64,000 bases of DNA from contig NZ_JAANCO010000002.1 in assembly GCF_011326725.1 (NCBI RefSeq), forward strand, positions 1 through 64,000. Reading direction: 5' to 3'. The notes beneath the pieces were generated by a model, which was not told the origin of the DNA, searched no databases, and was given only the letters and a program-made list of their open reading frames with translations. Each line of letters starts with the position of its first letter. Within the stretch, counting starts at the first letter, position 1. The stretch comes from Microbacterium excoecariae. GTDB lineage: Bacteria; Actinomycetota; Actinomycetes; Actinomycetales; Microbacteriaceae. A program made the translations under genes and the position numbers. This document shows positions 1 to 11,241 of the stretch, piece by piece.

Positions 1-131
1 TGACGTTGCGGATGACGACGCCGTTGGTCGTGGACCCGTATGCGAAGAATCGTGAGACGGGGTCGTTCGTGTTGATCGACGAGGCCACGAACGCGACGGT
101 CGCGGCCTGCACCATCAACAACGCCGAGTAA
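1..131 (+). CDS. cysN: Sulfate adenylyltransferase subunit 1 (CysN), 3' end only
   Basis: Only the last 42 codons are present, in the frame starting at base 3, with a TAA stop at 129-131. The visible tail carries VDPYAKN and TGSFVLIDE, followed by a TN-TV segment, which match the C-terminal beta-barrel of the GTPase subunit of ATP sulfurylase. That enzyme activates sulfate to APS with CysD. A CysN-CysC fusion is unlikely because the frame stops soon after the barrel motif. The rest of the gene, and presumably cysD, lies upstream of the window. A strong hairpin follows 12 bases after the stop. Confidence 0.75.
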   Translation, partial: TLRMTTPLVVDPYAKNRETGSFVLIDEATNATVAACTINNAE

Positions 132-143
132 CCGGTGGGAATC

Positions 144-180
144 GACGCGGCTGGCGCCCCCAGGGGGCGCCAGCCGCGTC
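144..180. terminator. Bidirectional terminator between cysN and rfbB
   Basis: A perfect 18-bp inverted repeat (144-161 and 163-180) is separated by a single base. It lies between two converging genes, so it can end transcription from both sides. The stem is almost all G+C, and no clear T-run follows on either side. Confidence 0.75.
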
Positions 181-186
181 GCCGTG

Positions 187-1672
<1,486 letters not shown>

Positions 1673-1981
1673 ATGGCGGGACAGAAGATCCGCATTCGCC
1701 TGAAGTCGTATGACCACGAGGTCATCGACACGTCGGCGCGCAAGATCGTCGACACCGTGACCCGCGCGGGCGCGCAGGTCGTGGGCCCGGTGCCCCTCCC
1801 GACGGAGAAGAACGTCGTGGCGGTCATCCGTTCGCCCCACAAGTACAAGGACAGCCGCGAGCACTTCGAGAAGCGCACCCACAAGCGCCTCATCGACATC
1901 GTTGACCCGACCCCCAAGGCGGTTGACTCGCTCATGCGCCTGGACCTTCCGGCCGACGTCAACATCGAGATCAAGCTCTGA
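1673..1981 (+). CDS. rpsJ: 30S ribosomal protein S10 (uS10)
   Basis: The first gene of the S10 operon, 102 residues, the normal bacterial length. It starts with [17 protein letters not shown] and contains the KIVDTV segment typical of uS10, which sits in the 30S head and is the NusE partner in antitermination complexes. A GTG four codons upstream (1661) is in frame, but family alignment favours the ATG at 1673. rplC follows after 8 bases. Confidence 0.97.
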   Translation: MAGQKIRIRLKSYDHEVIDTSARKIVDTVTRAGAQVVGPVPLPTEKNVVAVIRSPHKYKDSREHFEKRTHKRLIDIVDPTPKAVDSLMRLDLPADVNIEIKL

Positions 1982-1989
1982 GGTGCGAC

Positions 1990-2649
1990 GTGGCTGACAT
2001 CAACAACAAGATTTCGAAGGGCATGCTCGGCAAGAAGGTCGGCATGACCCAGGTCTGGAACGAGAGCGGCAAGCTGATCCCCGTCACGGTGATCGAGCTC
2101 GCTCCCAACGTGGTGACGCAGGTCCGCACGCCCGAGAAGGACGGCTACAACGCCGTGCAGATCGCGGCGGGCGAGGTCGACCCGCGCAAGGTCACGCAGC
2201 CCCTCACCGGCCACTTCGCCGCCGCGGGCGTGACGCCCCGTCGTCAGGTCACCGAGATCCGCACCGCCGACGCCGCGAACTACGAGGCCGGCCAGGAGAT
2301 CACGGTCGACCAGACGTTCGAGGCGGGCCAGCTCGTCGACGTCGTCGGCACGAGCAAGGGCAAGGGCTTCGCCGGAACGATGAAGCGTCACAACTTCTCC
2401 GGCGTTGGCGCCTCGCACGGTGCCCACCGCAACCACCGCAAGCCCGGTTCGATCGGCGCCTCGGCGACGCCGAGCCGCGTCTTCAAGGGCACGCGCATGG
2501 CCGGCCGCATGGGCGGCGAGCGCGTGACCGTTCTCAACCTCACGGTGCACGCCGTCGACGCCGAGAAGGGCCTGATGCTCGTCAAGGGCGCGGTCCCCGG
2601 TGCGCGCGGCCGCGTCGTGTACGTCCGCAACGCAGTGAAGGGGGCCTGA
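1990..2649 (+). CDS. rplC: 50S ribosomal protein L3 (uL3)
   Basis: 219 residues with a GTG start. It carries [13 protein letters not shown] at the N-terminus and the central loop with [17 protein letters not shown] that reaches toward the peptidyl-transferase centre. It is an early assembly protein of the 50S subunit. It is flanked by rpsJ and rplD with gaps under 10 bases, so it is cotranscribed. Confidence 0.97.
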   Translation: MADINNKISKGMLGKKVGMTQVWNESGKLIPVTVIELAPNVVTQVRTPEKDGYNAVQIAAGEVDPRKVTQPLTGHFAAAGVTPRRQVTEIRTADAANYEAGQEITVDQTFEAGQLVDVVGTSKGKGFAGTMKRHNFSGVGASHGAHRNHRKPGSIGASATPSRVFKGTRMAGRMGGERVTVLNLTVHAVDAEKGLMLVKGAVPGARGRVVYVRNAVKGA

Positions 2650-2654
2650 GGCAC

Positions 2655-3311
2655 ATGGCTGACTCGACTCTCGCTCTCGACGTTCTCGGCACCGACGGCA
2701 AGAAGACCGGCACGGTCGAGCTTCCCGCTCAGGTGTTCGACGTCAAGACGAACGTTCCGCTGATCCACCAGGTCGTCGTCGCGCAGCTCGCGGCGGCTCG
2801 CCAGGGCACGCACTCGACCAAGCGTCGCGGTGAGGTCTCGGGTACCGGCGCCAAGCCGTTCAAGCAGAAGGGCACCGGCCGCTCGCGCCAGGGCTCGATC
2901 CGCCAGCCCGAGCACCGCGGTGGTGGCATCGTCCACGGCCCGAAGCCGCGCGACTACTCGCAGCGCACCCCCAAGAAGATGATCGCCGCCGCCCTCGCGG
3001 GCGTGCTCAGCGACCGCCTTCGCGGTGAGCGCATCCACGTGGTCGAGTCGTTCGGCGCCGAGGCGCCGTCGACCAAGGCCGCGGCGGGCTTCCTCGCCAC
3101 GTTCACGTCGCAGAAGAACACGCTCATCGTGCTCGACCGTGACGACGAGGTCGGCTTCCTGAGCGTTCGCAACCTCGCGAACGTCCACGTGATCGCCGCT
3201 GACCAGCTCAACGCGTACGACGTCGTCACGAGCGACGACGTTGTCTTCACCCAGGCCGCCATCGACGCGTTCATCGCGATGAAGGCCGGCGCCAAGGAGG
3301 TCTCGGCATGA
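2655..3311 (+). CDS. rplD: 50S ribosomal protein L4 (uL4)
   Basis: 218 residues. The sequence [16 protein letters not shown] and the adjacent [13 protein letters not shown] mark the internal loop that lines the peptide exit tunnel. In Escherichia coli L4 also represses its own S10 operon; whether it does so here is unknown. The stop overlaps the rplW start by four bases (ATGA), which suggests translational coupling. Confidence 0.97.
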   Translation: MADSTLALDVLGTDGKKTGTVELPAQVFDVKTNVPLIHQVVVAQLAAARQGTHSTKRRGEVSGTGAKPFKQKGTGRSRQGSIRQPEHRGGGIVHGPKPRDYSQRTPKKMIAAALAGVLSDRLRGERIHVVESFGAEAPSTKAAAGFLATFTSQKNTLIVLDRDDEVGFLSVRNLANVHVIAADQLNAYDVVTSDDVVFTQAAIDAFIAMKAGAKEVSA

Positions 3312-3607
3312 CCGCGATCAACAAGGACCCGCGCGAGATCATCTTCGCGCCCGTGGTCTCGGAGAAGAGCTACGGCCTGATCGACGAGGGCAAGTACACG
3401 TTCATCGTGGACCCCCGCGCGAACAAGACCGAGATCAAGCTCGCGATCGAGAAGATCTTCGGTGTGAAGGTCGCCTCGGTGAACACCCTGAACCGTCAGG
3501 GCAAGTCCCGCCGTACCCGCTTCGGCACCGGCAAGCGCAAGGACACCAAGCGCGCCATCGTGACGCTGAAGTCGGGCACCATCGACATCTTCACGGCTGT
3601 CGCCTGA
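3308..3607 (+). CDS. rplW: 50S ribosomal protein L23 (uL23)
   Basis: 99 residues, normal length. It contains the family N-terminus ([10 protein letters not shown]), the [14 protein letters not shown] segment and the tip [17 protein letters not shown]23 lies at the exit of the peptide tunnel and is the docking site for trigger factor and SRP. It overlaps the rplD stop by four bases. Confidence 0.97.
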   Translation: MTAINKDPREIIFAPVVSEKSYGLIDEGKYTFIVDPRANKTEIKLAIEKIFGVKVASVNTLNRQGKSRRTRFGTGKRKDTKRAIVTLKSGTIDIFTAVA

Positions 3608-3634
3608 TAGCTGGGAAGGATTAGAGGAACGAAT

Positions 3635-4474
3635 ATGGCTATTCGCAACTACAAGCCCACGACTCCCGGTCGCCGCGGCTCGTCGGTGGCCGACTTCGCC
3701 GAGATCACGCGCTCGACGCCCGAGAAGTCGCTGCTTCGCCCGCTCTCCAAGACGGGTGGCCGCAACAACCAGGGCCGCATCACGACGCGTCACATCGGCG
3801 GTGGCCACAAGCGCCAGTACCGCGTGATCGACTTCCGTCGCGCCGACAAGGACGGCATCGACGCGAAGGTCGCTCACATCGAGTACGACCCGAACCGCAC
3901 GGCGCGCATCGCGCTGCTGCACTTCTTCGATGGCACCAAGCGCTACATCCTCGCTCCGGCGAAGCTGAAGCAGGGCGACATCGTCGAGTCGGGTCCCGGC
4001 GCGGACATCAAGCCCGGCAACAACCTCCCGCTGCGCAACATCCCCACGGGTACGGTCATCCACAACATCGAGCTCCGCCCCGGTGGCGGCGCGAAGATCG
4101 CGCGTTCGGCCGGCGCCTCGGTGCGTCTCGTCGCCAAGGACGGCCCCTACGCGCAGCTCCGCCTGCCGTCGGGCGAGGTCCGCAACGTCGACGCGCGCTG
4201 CCGCGCGACGATCGGCGAGGTCGGCAACGCCGAGCAGTCGAACATCAACTGGGGTAAGGCCGGCCGCATGCGGTGGAAGGGCGTCCGCCCGACCGTCCGT
4301 GGTGTCGTCATGAACCCGGTCGACCACCCCCACGGTGGTGGTGAGGGTCGCACCTCTGGTGGTCGTAACCCCGTGACCCCGTGGGGTCAGCCGGAGGGTC
4401 GTACCCGCCACGCCAACAAGGAAAGCGACAAGTACATCGTGCGTCGTCGCACCGCGGGCAAGAAGCGTAAGTAG
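3635..4474 (+). CDS. rplB: 50S ribosomal protein L2 (uL2)
   Basis: 279 residues, full length. It includes [15 protein letters not shown] and the highly conserved [13 protein letters not shown], whose histidine lies close to the peptidyl-transferase centre. L2 is a primary 23S rRNA-binding protein needed for subunit joining. GGAAGGATTAGAGGAA upstream of the ATG supplies the ribosome-binding site. Confidence 0.98.
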   Translation: MAIRNYKPTTPGRRGSSVADFAEITRSTPEKSLLRPLSKTGGRNNQGRITTRHIGGGHKRQYRVIDFRRADKDGIDAKVAHIEYDPNRTARIALLHFFDGTKRYILAPAKLKQGDIVESGPGADIKPGNNLPLRNIPTGTVIHNIELRPGGGAKIARSAGASVRLVAKDGPYAQLRLPSGEVRNVDARCRATIGEVGNAEQSNINWGKAGRMRWKGVRPTVRGVVMNPVDHPHGGGEGRTSGGRNPVTPWGQPEGRTRHANKESDKYIVRRRTAGKKRK

Positions 4475-4486
4475 GAGTTTGGGAAG

Positions 4487-4768
4487 ATGCCACGCAGTCT
4501 GAAGAAGGGCCCCTTCGTCGACGAGCACCTGCTTCGCAAGGTTGTCTCGCAGAACGAGGCGGGGTCGAAGAACGTGATCAAGACCTGGTCGCGCCGCTCC
4601 ATGATCGTCCCGGCCATGCTCGGCCACACGATCGCTGTCCACGACGGTCGCAAGCACATCCCTGTGTTCGTGTCCGAGTCGATGGTCGGCCACAAGCTGG
4701 GCGAGTTCGCGCCCACCCGTACCTTCCGCGGTCACGTGAAGGATGACAAGAAGGGCCGTCGCCGCTGA
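4487..4768 (+). CDS. rpsS: 30S ribosomal protein S19 (uS19)
   Basis: 93 residues starting [15 protein letters not shown], with the [19 protein letters not shown] core. uS19 sits in the 30S head next to uS13 and contacts the 50S subunit and A-site tRNA. It lies 12 bases after rplB and 26 before rplV. Confidence 0.97.
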   Translation: MPRSLKKGPFVDEHLLRKVVSQNEAGSKNVIKTWSRRSMIVPAMLGHTIAVHDGRKHIPVFVSESMVGHKLGEFAPTRTFRGHVKDDKKGRRR

Positions 4769-4794
4769 CGCGGCGACTCGAGGAGGAGAGAGAA

Positions 4795-5190
4795 ATGGTG
4801 GAGTCCATCGCACGCGTGCGACACATCCGCGTGACCCCTCAGAAGGCTCGTCGTGTCGTCGCGCTCATCAAGGGCAAGCAGGCCGATGAGGCCCTCGCGA
4901 TCCTGAAGTTCGCCGCACAGGGCGCTTCGGAGCCCGTGTACAAGCTCGTGGAGTCGGCCAAGGCCAACGCACAGGTGAAGGCCGACGCCGCCGGCGAGTA
5001 CCTCAACGAGCAGGATCTGTTCGTCAAGAACGCCTTTGTGGACGAGGGAACGACGCTCAAGCGTTTCCGCCCCCGTGCCCAGGGTCGCGCCGACCAGATC
5101 AAGAAGCGCACGAGCCACATCACGGTCGTGCTCTCGACGCCCGAGGTCGCCGATGCGGCCCAGGGCAGCAAGCAGAAGGCGAGCAAGTAA
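4795..5190 (+). CDS. rplV: 50S ribosomal protein L22 (uL22)
   Basis: 131 residues. [19 protein letters not shown] marks the globular part, and the [21 protein letters not shown] hairpin region reaches into the exit tunnel near the macrolide site. The spacer before it holds a strong GAGGAGAGAG site. The TAA stop shares one base with the ATG of rpsC (TAATG). Confidence 0.97.
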   Translation: MVESIARVRHIRVTPQKARRVVALIKGKQADEALAILKFAAQGASEPVYKLVESAKANAQVKADAAGEYLNEQDLFVKNAFVDEGTTLKRFRPRAQGRADQIKKRTSHITVVLSTPEVADAAQGSKQKASK

Positions 5191-5945
5191 TGGGACAGAA
5201 GATCAACCCTTACGGCTTCCGCCTCGGCATCACGACGGACCACACGTCCCGTTGGTTCGCTGACTCGACGAAGCCGGGCCAGCGGTACGCCGACTACGTT
5301 GCTGAGGACATCAAGATCCGTCAGCTTCTGCAGAAGAACCTCGACCGTGCCGGTGTGAGCCGTATCGACCTCGAGCGCACGCGTGACCGCGTTCGTGTCG
5401 ACATCCACACCGCCCGTCCCGGCATCGTCATCGGTCGCCGCGGCGCGGAGGCCGAGCGGATCCGCACGGAGCTCGAGAAGCTCACGAGCAAGCAGATCCA
5501 GCTGAACATCCTCGAGGTCAAGAACCCCGAGGCTGACGCTCAGCTCGTCGCCCAGGGCGTCGCCGAGCAGCTCGCTGCGCGCGTGGCGTTCCGCCGCGCG
5601 ATGCGCAAGGGGCTGCAGGGCGCCATGCGCGCCGGCGCCAAGGGCGTTCGGATTCAGGTCTCGGGCCGCCTCGGCGGCGCCGAGATGAGCCGCACGGAGT
5701 TCTACCGCGAGGGTCGTGTGCCGCTGCACACGCTGCGCGCGAACATCGACTACGGCTTCTACGAGGCGAAGACCACCTTCGGTCGTATCGGCGTGAAGGT
5801 CTGGGTCTACAAGGGCGACCTCACGAACAAGGAACTCGCTCGCGAGGAGGCTTCGAAGAAGCCGGCGCGCGACCGTGGTGGCCGTCGTGGGCCGCGTCGT
5901 AACGACGCCGCCGAGAAGAAGGCCCCGGAAGGAGCAACGGCGTAA
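5190..5945 (+). CDS. rpsC: 30S ribosomal protein S3 (uS3)
   Basis: 251 residues, starting [15 protein letters not shown] domain is marked by [16 protein letters not shown], and the C-terminal domain follows. uS3 forms part of the mRNA entry tunnel and its helicase activity. A mixed-charge tail rich in Arg, Lys, Glu and Ala extends past the core, as in other actinobacteria. One-base TAATG junctions at both ends indicate tight translational coupling. Confidence 0.97.
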   Translation: MGQKINPYGFRLGITTDHTSRWFADSTKPGQRYADYVAEDIKIRQLLQKNLDRAGVSRIDLERTRDRVRVDIHTARPGIVIGRRGAEAERIRTELEKLTSKQIQLNILEVKNPEADAQLVAQGVAEQLAARVAFRRAMRKGLQGAMRAGAKGVRIQVSGRLGGAEMSRTEFYREGRVPLHTLRANIDYGFYEAKTTFGRIGVKVWVYKGDLTNKELAREEASKKPARDRGGRRGPRRNDAAEKKAPEGATA

Positions 5946-6364
5946 TGCTGATCCCCCGCAAGGTCAAGTACCGCAAGCAGCACCACCCCAAGCGCAGCGG
6001 CCAGGCGACGGGCGGCACCAAGGTGTCGTTCGGCGAGTACGGCATCCAGGCCCTGACCCCCGCTTACGTGACGAACCGTCAGATCGAGGCAGCTCGTATC
6101 GCGATGACGCGTCACATCAAGCGTGGCGGCAAGGTGTGGATCAACGTCTACCCCGACCGTCCGCTCACGAAGAAGCCCGCCGAAGTCCGCATGGGTTCGG
6201 GTAAGGGTTCGCCGGAGTGGTGGGTCTCTAACGTCAAGCCGGGCCGTGTCCTCTTCGAGGTCGCGGGCGTCAGCGAGGAGCTCGCCAAGGGCGCGCTCAC
6301 CCGGGCAATGCACAAGCTGCCGCTCAAGGCACGCATCATCAAGCGCGAGGAGGGCGACGCGTAA
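5945..6364 (+). CDS. rplP: 50S ribosomal protein L16 (uL16)
   Basis: 139 residues, starting [19 protein letters not shown] and containing the [22 protein letters not shown] segment. L16 organises the A-site tRNA binding region of the 50S subunit. It is joined to rpsC and rpmC by TAATG one-base overlaps. Confidence 0.97.
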   Translation: MLIPRKVKYRKQHHPKRSGQATGGTKVSFGEYGIQALTPAYVTNRQIEAARIAMTRHIKRGGKVWINVYPDRPLTKKPAEVRMGSGKGSPEWWVSNVKPGRVLFEVAGVSEELAKGALTRAMHKLPLKARIIKREEGDA

Positions 6365-6672
6365 TGGCGATCGGCACCAAGGAGCTCGCCACGACCGAGC
6401 TCGACACGTTCGAAGACCAGCGCCTCGTCGAGGAGCTGCGTAAGGCCAAGGAAGAGCTGTTCAACCTGCGCTTCCAGTCGGCCACCGGCCAGCTGGAGAG
6501 CCACGGTCGCATCCGCGCCGTGAAGCGCGACATTGCGCGTCTCTACACCGTGATCCGCGAGCGCGAGCTCGGGATCCGCGCCACGCCGGAGCCCGCGGCC
6601 CCGAAGAAGGCCAAGAAGAGCAAGGCGAAGGGCGCCGACGAGTCGGCTCCCGCCGAGGGAGAGGCTGAGTGA
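6364..6672 (+). CDS. rpmC: 50S ribosomal protein L29 (uL29) with charged tail
   Basis: 102 residues. The helical-hairpin core ([22 protein letters not shown], then the [14 protein letters not shown] segment) occupies about residues 10-75. The remaining Lys/Ala then Glu-rich tail makes it longer than the 63-residue E. coli protein. L29 sits beside L23 at the tunnel exit. The stop overlaps the rpsQ start (TGATG). Confidence 0.95.
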   Translation: MAIGTKELATTELDTFEDQRLVEELRKAKEELFNLRFQSATGQLESHGRIRAVKRDIARLYTVIRERELGIRATPEPAAPKKAKKSKAKGADESAPAEGEAE

Positions 6673-6959
6673 TGGCCACCGACAAGAAGGCTGAGGAGAC
6701 CGCCGTCGAGCGCGGTTACCGCAAGTCCGCTCGCGGCTATGTCGTGAGCGACAAGATGGACAAGACGATCGTCGTCGAGGTCGAGGACCGCGTAAAGCAC
6801 CCCCTCTACGGCAAGGTCATCCGTCGCACGAAGAAGCTCAAGGCGCACGACGAGCAGAACACCGCCGGCATCGGCGACCTCGTCGTGATCAACGAGACCC
6901 GTCCGCTGAGCGCCTCCAAGCGCTGGCGCCTGGTCGAGATCGTCGAAAAGGCCAAGTAA
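6672..6959 (+). CDS. rpsQ: 30S ribosomal protein S17 (uS17)
   Basis: 95 residues. The OB-fold core begins with [27 protein letters not shown]. It is a primary 16S rRNA-binding protein. The ATG at 6672, overlapping the rpmC TGA, is preferred over the GTG three bases upstream because it keeps the TGATG junction used throughout this operon. Confidence 0.95.
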   Translation: MATDKKAEETAVERGYRKSARGYVVSDKMDKTIVVEVEDRVKHPLYGKVIRRTKKLKAHDEQNTAGIGDLVVINETRPLSASKRWRLVEIVEKAK

Positions 6960-6988
6960 GCCCTCGGGCTCGCTTGAAGGAGTAACCA

Positions 6989-7357
6989 GTGATTCAGAAC
7001 GAATCTCGCCTCAAGGTCGCCGACAACACCGGCGCGAAGGAGCTGCTCACGATTCGCGTGCTCGGTGGGTCGAACCGCCGCTACGCGGGCGTGGGTGACA
7101 CCATCGTCGCCACCGTCAAGGACGCGATCCCCGGCGGCAACGTGAAGAAGGGCGACGTCGTCAAGGCGGTCGTCGTCCGCACCGTGAAGCAGACGCGCCG
7201 CGCTGACGGCTCGTACATCAAGTTCGACGAGAACGCCGCCGTGATCCTGAAGAACGACGGGGAGCCCCGCGGCACCCGTATCTTCGGCCCGGTCGGTCGT
7301 GAGCTTCGTGACCGCAAGTTCATGAAGATCGTCTCGCTCGCCCCGGAGGTGCTGTAA
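6989..7357 (+). CDS. rplN: 50S ribosomal protein L14 (uL14)
   Basis: 122 residues with a GTG start behind GAAGGAG. It begins [19 protein letters not shown] and has the conserved [18 protein letters not shown] and [11 protein letters not shown] segments. L14 forms intersubunit bridges. It is usually counted as the first gene of the spc operon; here only 29 bases separate it from rpsQ, so S10 and spc probably form one transcript. Confidence 0.97.
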   Translation: MIQNESRLKVADNTGAKELLTIRVLGGSNRRYAGVGDTIVATVKDAIPGGNVKKGDVVKAVVVRTVKQTRRADGSYIKFDENAAVILKNDGEPRGTRIFGPVGRELRDRKFMKIVSLAPEVL

Positions 7358-7360
7358 GCC

Positions 7361-7732
7361 ATGGCCAAGATCAAGAAGGGCGACCTCGTCCAGGTGATCA
7401 CCGGCGCCACGCAGGAGCGCGGCGGCGACCGCGGCAAGCAGGGCACGGTGCTCGAGGTTCTCGGGAACCGCGTCATCGTCGAGGGCGTCAACTACATCAC
7501 CAAGCACAACCGCGTCGGTCAGACGCAGCGCGGCACCAAGACGGGTGGCATCGAGACCTTCGAGGCTCCGATCCACGTGTCGAACGTCGCGATCGTCGAC
7601 CCCGAGACCAAGAAGCCGACCCGCGTGGGATACCGCGTGGAGGAGCAGGTCAAGGACGGCGTCAAGAAGACCGTGCGCGTTCGCGTCGCCAAGGGTTCGG
7701 GCACGGACATCCCCGACCCCAAGGGAAAGTAA
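7361..7732 (+). CDS. rplX: 50S ribosomal protein L24 (uL24)
   Basis: 123 residues. A KOW motif is visible near the start ([11 protein letters not shown], then [10 protein letters not shown]), with [12 protein letters not shown] and the [16 protein letters not shown] segment. L24 initiates 50S assembly at the 5' domain of 23S rRNA. It lies 3 bases after rplN. Confidence 0.97.
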   Translation: MAKIKKGDLVQVITGATQERGGDRGKQGTVLEVLGNRVIVEGVNYITKHNRVGQTQRGTKTGGIETFEAPIHVSNVAIVDPETKKPTRVGYRVEEQVKDGVKKTVRVRVAKGSGTDIPDPKGK

Positions 7733-7742
7733 GGGTTAGCAC

Positions 7743-8324
7743 ATGAGCACGGACACCGCCGCGCAGGCTGGCAAAATCCAGCCGCGCCTGAAGCAGGTCT
7801 ACCGCAAGGAGATCCGCCAGAAGCTGCAGGATGAGTTCGGCTACGAGAACGTCATGCAGGTCCCGGGCCTGGTCAAGGTCGTCGTGAACACCGGTGTCGG
7901 CGAGGCAGCTCGCGACAGCAAGGTGATCGACGGCGCCGTGGCCGACCTGACGGCCATCACGGGTCAGAAGCCCGTCGTGACCAAGGCCAAGAAGTCGATC
8001 GCGCAGTTCAAGCTGCGCGAGGGCCAGGCGATCGGCGCGCACGTCACGCTTCGTGGCGACCGCGCGTGGGAGTTCCTGGACCGCCTGATCTCCCTGGCGC
8101 TGCCCCGTATCCGCGACTTCCGCGGTCTGTCGCCGAAGCAGTTCGACGGCAACGGCAACTACACCTTCGGTGTGACGGAGCAGTCGATCTTCCACGAGAT
8201 CAACCAGGACAAGATCGACCGCGTTCGCGGCTTCGACATCACGGTCGTCACGACCGCGAAGACCGACGACGAGGGCCGGGCGCTGCTGACGCACTTCGGC
8301 TTCCCGTTCGTCAAGAACTCCTGA
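7743..8324 (+). CDS. rplE: 50S ribosomal protein L5 (uL5)
   Basis: 193 residues with [32 protein letters not shown] and the C-terminal [15 protein letters not shown]5 binds 5S rRNA and contacts the P-site tRNA. It is followed not by rpsN, as in most bacteria, but by a 157-base gap holding a strong hairpin. Confidence 0.97.
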   Translation: MSTDTAAQAGKIQPRLKQVYRKEIRQKLQDEFGYENVMQVPGLVKVVVNTGVGEAARDSKVIDGAVADLTAITGQKPVVTKAKKSIAQFKLREGQAIGAHVTLRGDRAWEFLDRLISLALPRIRDFRGLSPKQFDGNGNYTFGVTEQSIFHEINQDKIDRVRGFDITVVTTAKTDDEGRALLTHFGFPFVKNS

Positions 8325-8354
8325 TTCGGTCCCGCCGAAACAGGTAAAACGCTG

Positions 8355-8391
8355 AGGATGCCGGATCCGGTTTGGCCGGGTCCGGCATCCT
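8355..8391 (+). terminator. Strong hairpin inside the spc operon (rplE-rpsH gap)
   Basis: A 16-bp stem with one G-U pair (8355-8370 and 8376-8391) closes a 5-base loop. No T-run follows, so it may act as a partial terminator, an mRNA-processing site or a 3' end stabiliser. The rest of the gap (8325-8354, 8392-8481) shows no gene; a promoter for rpsH is possible, but I see no convincing pair of hexamers. Confidence 0.6.
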
Positions 8392-8481
8392 GGCGGACAA
8401 TCGAATATTGGCTATCCACGTCGTGGAAGGTCGTCTGTCGTGTAACGGCAGCCGAAACCTCATGAACAAAGGACATTTCAT

Positions 8482-8880
8482 ATGACCATGACAGACCCGG
8501 TCGCAGACATGCTGACCCGTCTGCGCAACGCGAACTCGGCGCACCACGACCAGGTGTCGCTGCCGTCGAGCAAGCTCAAGACGCACATCGCGGACATCCT
8601 CCAGCAGGAGGGTTACATCACGGGTTGGGAGGAGTCGGACGCTCGCGTCGGCAAGACCCTCACGCTCACCCTCAAGTACGGCGCCAACCGTGAGCGCTCG
8701 ATCGCGGGCATCAAGCGCGTGTCGAAGCCCGGCCTGCGCGTCTACGCCAAGTCGAACGAGCTCCCCAAGGTGCTCGGCGGCCTCGGCGTTGCCATCCTGT
8801 CCACCTCCAGCGGCCTCCTGACGGACCGCCAGGCCGAGCAGAAGGGCGTGGGCGGAGAAGTTCTCGCCTACGTGTGGTGA
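8482..8880 (+). CDS. rpsH: 30S ribosomal protein S8 (uS8)
   Basis: 132 residues, [20 protein letters not shown] at the start and [13 protein letters not shown] near the end, the family signature. uS8 nucleates the 16S central domain and in E. coli represses the spc operon. Either ATG (8482 or 8488) could start it. The first is kept for length. Confidence 0.97.
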   Translation: MTMTDPVADMLTRLRNANSAHHDQVSLPSSKLKTHIADILQQEGYITGWEESDARVGKTLTLTLKYGANRERSIAGIKRVSKPGLRVYAKSNELPKVLGGLGVAILSTSSGLLTDRQAEQKGVGGEVLAYVW

Positions 8881-8886
8881 TCGACA

Positions 8887-9423
8887 ATGTCGCGTATTGG
8901 ACGTCTTCCCATTGACATTCCCGCCGGCGTCGAAGTGAAGATCGACGGCCAGTCGGTTGCGGTCAAGGGCCCCAAGGGCGAGTTCGCCCTCGAGGTCGCT
9001 GAGCCCATCCAGGCCAAGATCGAGGAGAACCAGGTTCTCGTCACCCGTCCCGACGACGAGCGCGAGTCGCGTGCCCTGCACGGCCTGACCCGCACGCTCA
9101 TCAACAACAGCATCATCGGCGTGACGCAGGGCTACTCGAAGTCCCTCGAGATCGTGGGCACGGGTTACCGCGTCCAGCAGAAGGGCTCGAACCTCGAGCT
9201 CGCGCTCGGCTTCTCGCACCCCGTCGTGATCGAGCCCCCCGCAGGCATCACCTTCGCGGTCGAGGGCAACACGAGGATCACGGTCAGCGGCATCTCCAAG
9301 CAGGCCGTGGGCGAGTGCGCCGCCAACATCCGCAAGATCCGCAAGCCCGAGCCGTACAAGGGCAAGGGTGTGCGCTACGCCGGCGAGCAGGTCCGCCGCA
9401 AGGCCGGAAAGGCTGGTAAGTAA
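8887..9423 (+). CDS. rplF: 50S ribosomal protein L6 (uL6)
   Basis: 178 residues, starting [16 protein letters not shown] and ending with the conserved [18 protein letters not shown] segment. L6 stabilises the GTPase-associated region of the 50S subunit. It lies 6 bases after rpsH. Confidence 0.97.
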   Translation: MSRIGRLPIDIPAGVEVKIDGQSVAVKGPKGEFALEVAEPIQAKIEENQVLVTRPDDERESRALHGLTRTLINNSIIGVTQGYSKSLEIVGTGYRVQQKGSNLELALGFSHPVVIEPPAGITFAVEGNTRITVSGISKQAVGECAANIRKIRKPEPYKGKGVRYAGEQVRRKAGKAGK

Positions 9424-9425
9424 TC

Positions 9426-9785
9426 ATGGCTGTGAAGTCGAAGTCCGCCGCGCGTTCGCGCCGCCACACTCGCCTTCGCAAGAAGGTCGTGGGCACCGCA
9501 GAGCGTCCGCGTCTCGTCGTGACGCGCTCCGCCCGCCACGTCTTCGTGCAGATCGTCGACGACGCGCAGGGTCACACGCTGGCCTCCGCGTCGACGCTCG
9601 AGACCGAGCTGCGCTCGGCCGAGTCCGACAAGACCGCTAAGGCCCGCAAGGTCGGCGAGCTTCTCGCCGAGCGCGCGAAGGCCGCTGGCATCGAGGCCGT
9701 CGTGTTCGACCGCGGCGGTAACCGCTACGCCGGTCGCGTCGCCGCGATCGCCGAGGGCGCCCGCGAAGGAGGGCTGAGCCTGTGA
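9426..9785 (+). CDS. rplR: 50S ribosomal protein L18 (uL18)
   Basis: 119 residues. The basic N-terminus ([21 protein letters not shown]) and [21 protein letters not shown] are diagnostic. L18 binds 5S rRNA with L5. The stop overlaps the GTG of rpsE by four bases (GTGA). Confidence 0.97.
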   Translation: MAVKSKSAARSRRHTRLRKKVVGTAERPRLVVTRSARHVFVQIVDDAQGHTLASASTLETELRSAESDKTAKARKVGELLAERAKAAGIEAVVFDRGGNRYAGRVAAIAEGAREGGLSL

Positions 9786-10477
9786 GTGACAACAAGGAGA
9801 CCGAAGTGACCACCGAAGCCGGTCAGGCTGCGCCCGAGCAGGCGCAGGCCGAGCAGCGCCAGGAGCGTCGCGGCAACGACCGCGGCGGCCGGGGTGGCCG
9901 CGGCGACCGTCGGGGCAACGACCGTAACAACGGTCGGGGCAACGACAGCCAGTTCCTCGAGCGCGTCGTCACGATCAACCGCGTGTCGAAGGTCGTCAAG
10001 GGTGGTCGTCGCTTCAGCTTCACGGCGCTCGTCGTCGTGGGTGACGGCAACGGCCTCGTGGGCGTCGGCTACGGCAAGGCGCGCGAGGTTCCGCTCGCGA
10101 TCTCGAAGGGCGTCGAGGAGGCGAAGCGCAACTTCTTCCGCGTTCCGCGCTCGGGCCAGTCGATCCCGCACCCCGTCCAGGGCGAGGCCGCTGCCGGTGT
10201 CGTCATGCTGCGTCCGGCCTCGGCCGGTACCGGTGTGATCGCCGGTGGTCCCGTCCGCGCCGTCCTCGAGTGCGCCGGTATTCACGATGTGCTCTCGAAG
10301 TCGCTCGGTTCGTCGAACACGATCAACATCGTGCACGCGACGGTCGCGGCCCTGAAGCAGCTCGAGGAGCCGCGTGCGGTCGCCGCGCGCCGTGGCCTCG
10401 ACTTCGACCAGGTCGCGCCCGCCCGTCTCGTCCGTGCGGAGGCCGAGGCCGCCGCTGCTGCGAAGGTAGGTGCCTGA
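9782..10477 (+). CDS. rpsE: 30S ribosomal protein S5 (uS5) with RG-rich N-terminal extension
   Basis: 231 residues. The conserved double-stranded-RNA-binding core begins around residue 60 ([20 protein letters not shown]) and includes [13 protein letters not shown]. In front of it lie about 55 residues rich in Gln, then in Arg, Gly, Asn and Asp, which are absent from E. coli S5 (167 residues) and probably disordered. S5 controls decoding fidelity and mRNA entry. Four-base overlap with rplR and one-base overlap with rpmD show coupling. Confidence 0.96.
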   Translation: MSDNKETEVTTEAGQAAPEQAQAEQRQERRGNDRGGRGGRGDRRGNDRNNGRGNDSQFLERVVTINRVSKVVKGGRRFSFTALVVVGDGNGLVGVGYGKAREVPLAISKGVEEAKRNFFRVPRSGQSIPHPVQGEAAAGVVMLRPASAGTGVIAGGPVRAVLECAGIHDVLSKSLGSSNTINIVHATVAALKQLEEPRAVAARRGLDFDQVAPARLVRAEAEAAAAAKVGA

Positions 10478-10662
10478 TGGCCGCGCGTCTGAAGGTTACG
10501 CAGATCAAGTCCAAGGTGAGCGAGAAGCAGAACCAGCGTCACACGCTGCGCAGCCTCGGTCTCAAGCGCATCGGCGACCAGGTGGTTCGCCCCGATGACG
10601 CGCAGACCCGCGGCTACGTCCGTGCGGTCGCTCACCTCGTCAAGGTTGAGGAGATCGACTGA
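10477..10662 (+). CDS. rpmD: 50S ribosomal protein L30 (uL30)
   Basis: 61 residues: [21 protein letters not shown], then the LGLKRIGD motif. The ATG at 10477 overlaps the rpsE stop (TGATG); longer in-frame readings upstream run through rpsE and are rejected. The stop overlaps rplO in the same way. Confidence 0.96.
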   Translation: MAARLKVTQIKSKVSEKQNQRHTLRSLGLKRIGDQVVRPDDAQTRGYVRAVAHLVKVEEID

Positions 10663-11120
10663 TGGCTGAGAACAACGAGCGCCCCGGCGTGCTCAAGGCT
10701 CACCACCTCCGTCCCGTCCCCGGGGCCAACACGGCGAAGACCCGCAAGGGCCGCGGTGAGGGTTCGAAGGGTAAGACGGCCGGTCGTGGCACGAAGGGCA
10801 CGCGGGCGCGTAACACCGTGCGCGTGGGCTTCGAGGGTGGCCAGATGCCGCTGCACATGCGTACGCCGAAGCTGCGCGGCTTCAAGAACCCGTTCCGCAC
10901 CGAGTACCAGGTCGTGAACCTGGACAAGCTCGCTGAGGTCTTCCCCGAGGGTGGCGACATCACCGTCGCCGACCTCGTGAACAAGGGCCTCGTGCGCAAG
11001 AACCAGCTCGTCAAGGTTCTGGGCGACGGCGAGATCGCCGTCGCGCTGAACGTCGCGGTCGACAAGGTGTCGGCGTCGGCGAAGGCCAAGATCGAGGCCG
11101 CGGGCGGTTCGATCAAGTAA
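10662..11120 (+). CDS. rplO: 50S ribosomal protein L15 (uL15)
   Basis: 152 residues. The Gly/Arg-rich N-terminal arm ([19 protein letters not shown]) and [19 protein letters not shown] are typical. It is the last gene before a strong terminator, so this transcript ends here and secY starts a new one. Confidence 0.97.
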   Translation: MAENNERPGVLKAHHLRPVPGANTAKTRKGRGEGSKGKTAGRGTKGTRARNTVRVGFEGGQMPLHMRTPKLRGFKNPFRTEYQVVNLDKLAEVFPEGGDITVADLVNKGLVRKNQLVKVLGDGEIAVALNVAVDKVSASAKAKIEAAGGSIK

Positions 11121-11146
11121 CGCACCCCTGGTGCGTCATACCGGTA

Positions 11147-11177
11147 GGGCCGGGAGCGACAAGCTCCCGGCCCTTTT
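11147..11177 (+). terminator. Rho-independent terminator after rplO
   Basis: A perfect 11-bp GC-rich stem (11147-11157 and 11163-11173) with a 5-base loop is followed directly by TTTT. A smaller 6-bp hairpin (11121-11135) abuts the rplO stop. It separates the spc genes from secY. Confidence 0.9.
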
Positions 11178-11241
11178 CCGTTAGTCTGGTGGCTGGTGTG
11201 CGCTCTCCGCGCGCGCACCGTCCGTTCTGGGAGGCAGTTTC

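Noticed and set aside
2388..4813. Long open frames on the minus strand opposite rplC, rplW, rplB and rpsS
   Set aside because: They mirror the codon bias of highly conserved ribosomal genes, have no ribosome-binding sites and show no protein-family features.
8325..8481. A hidden rpsN/rpsZ gene
   Set aside because: The gap is shorter than the gene needs and has no zinc-finger CxxC codons in any frame.
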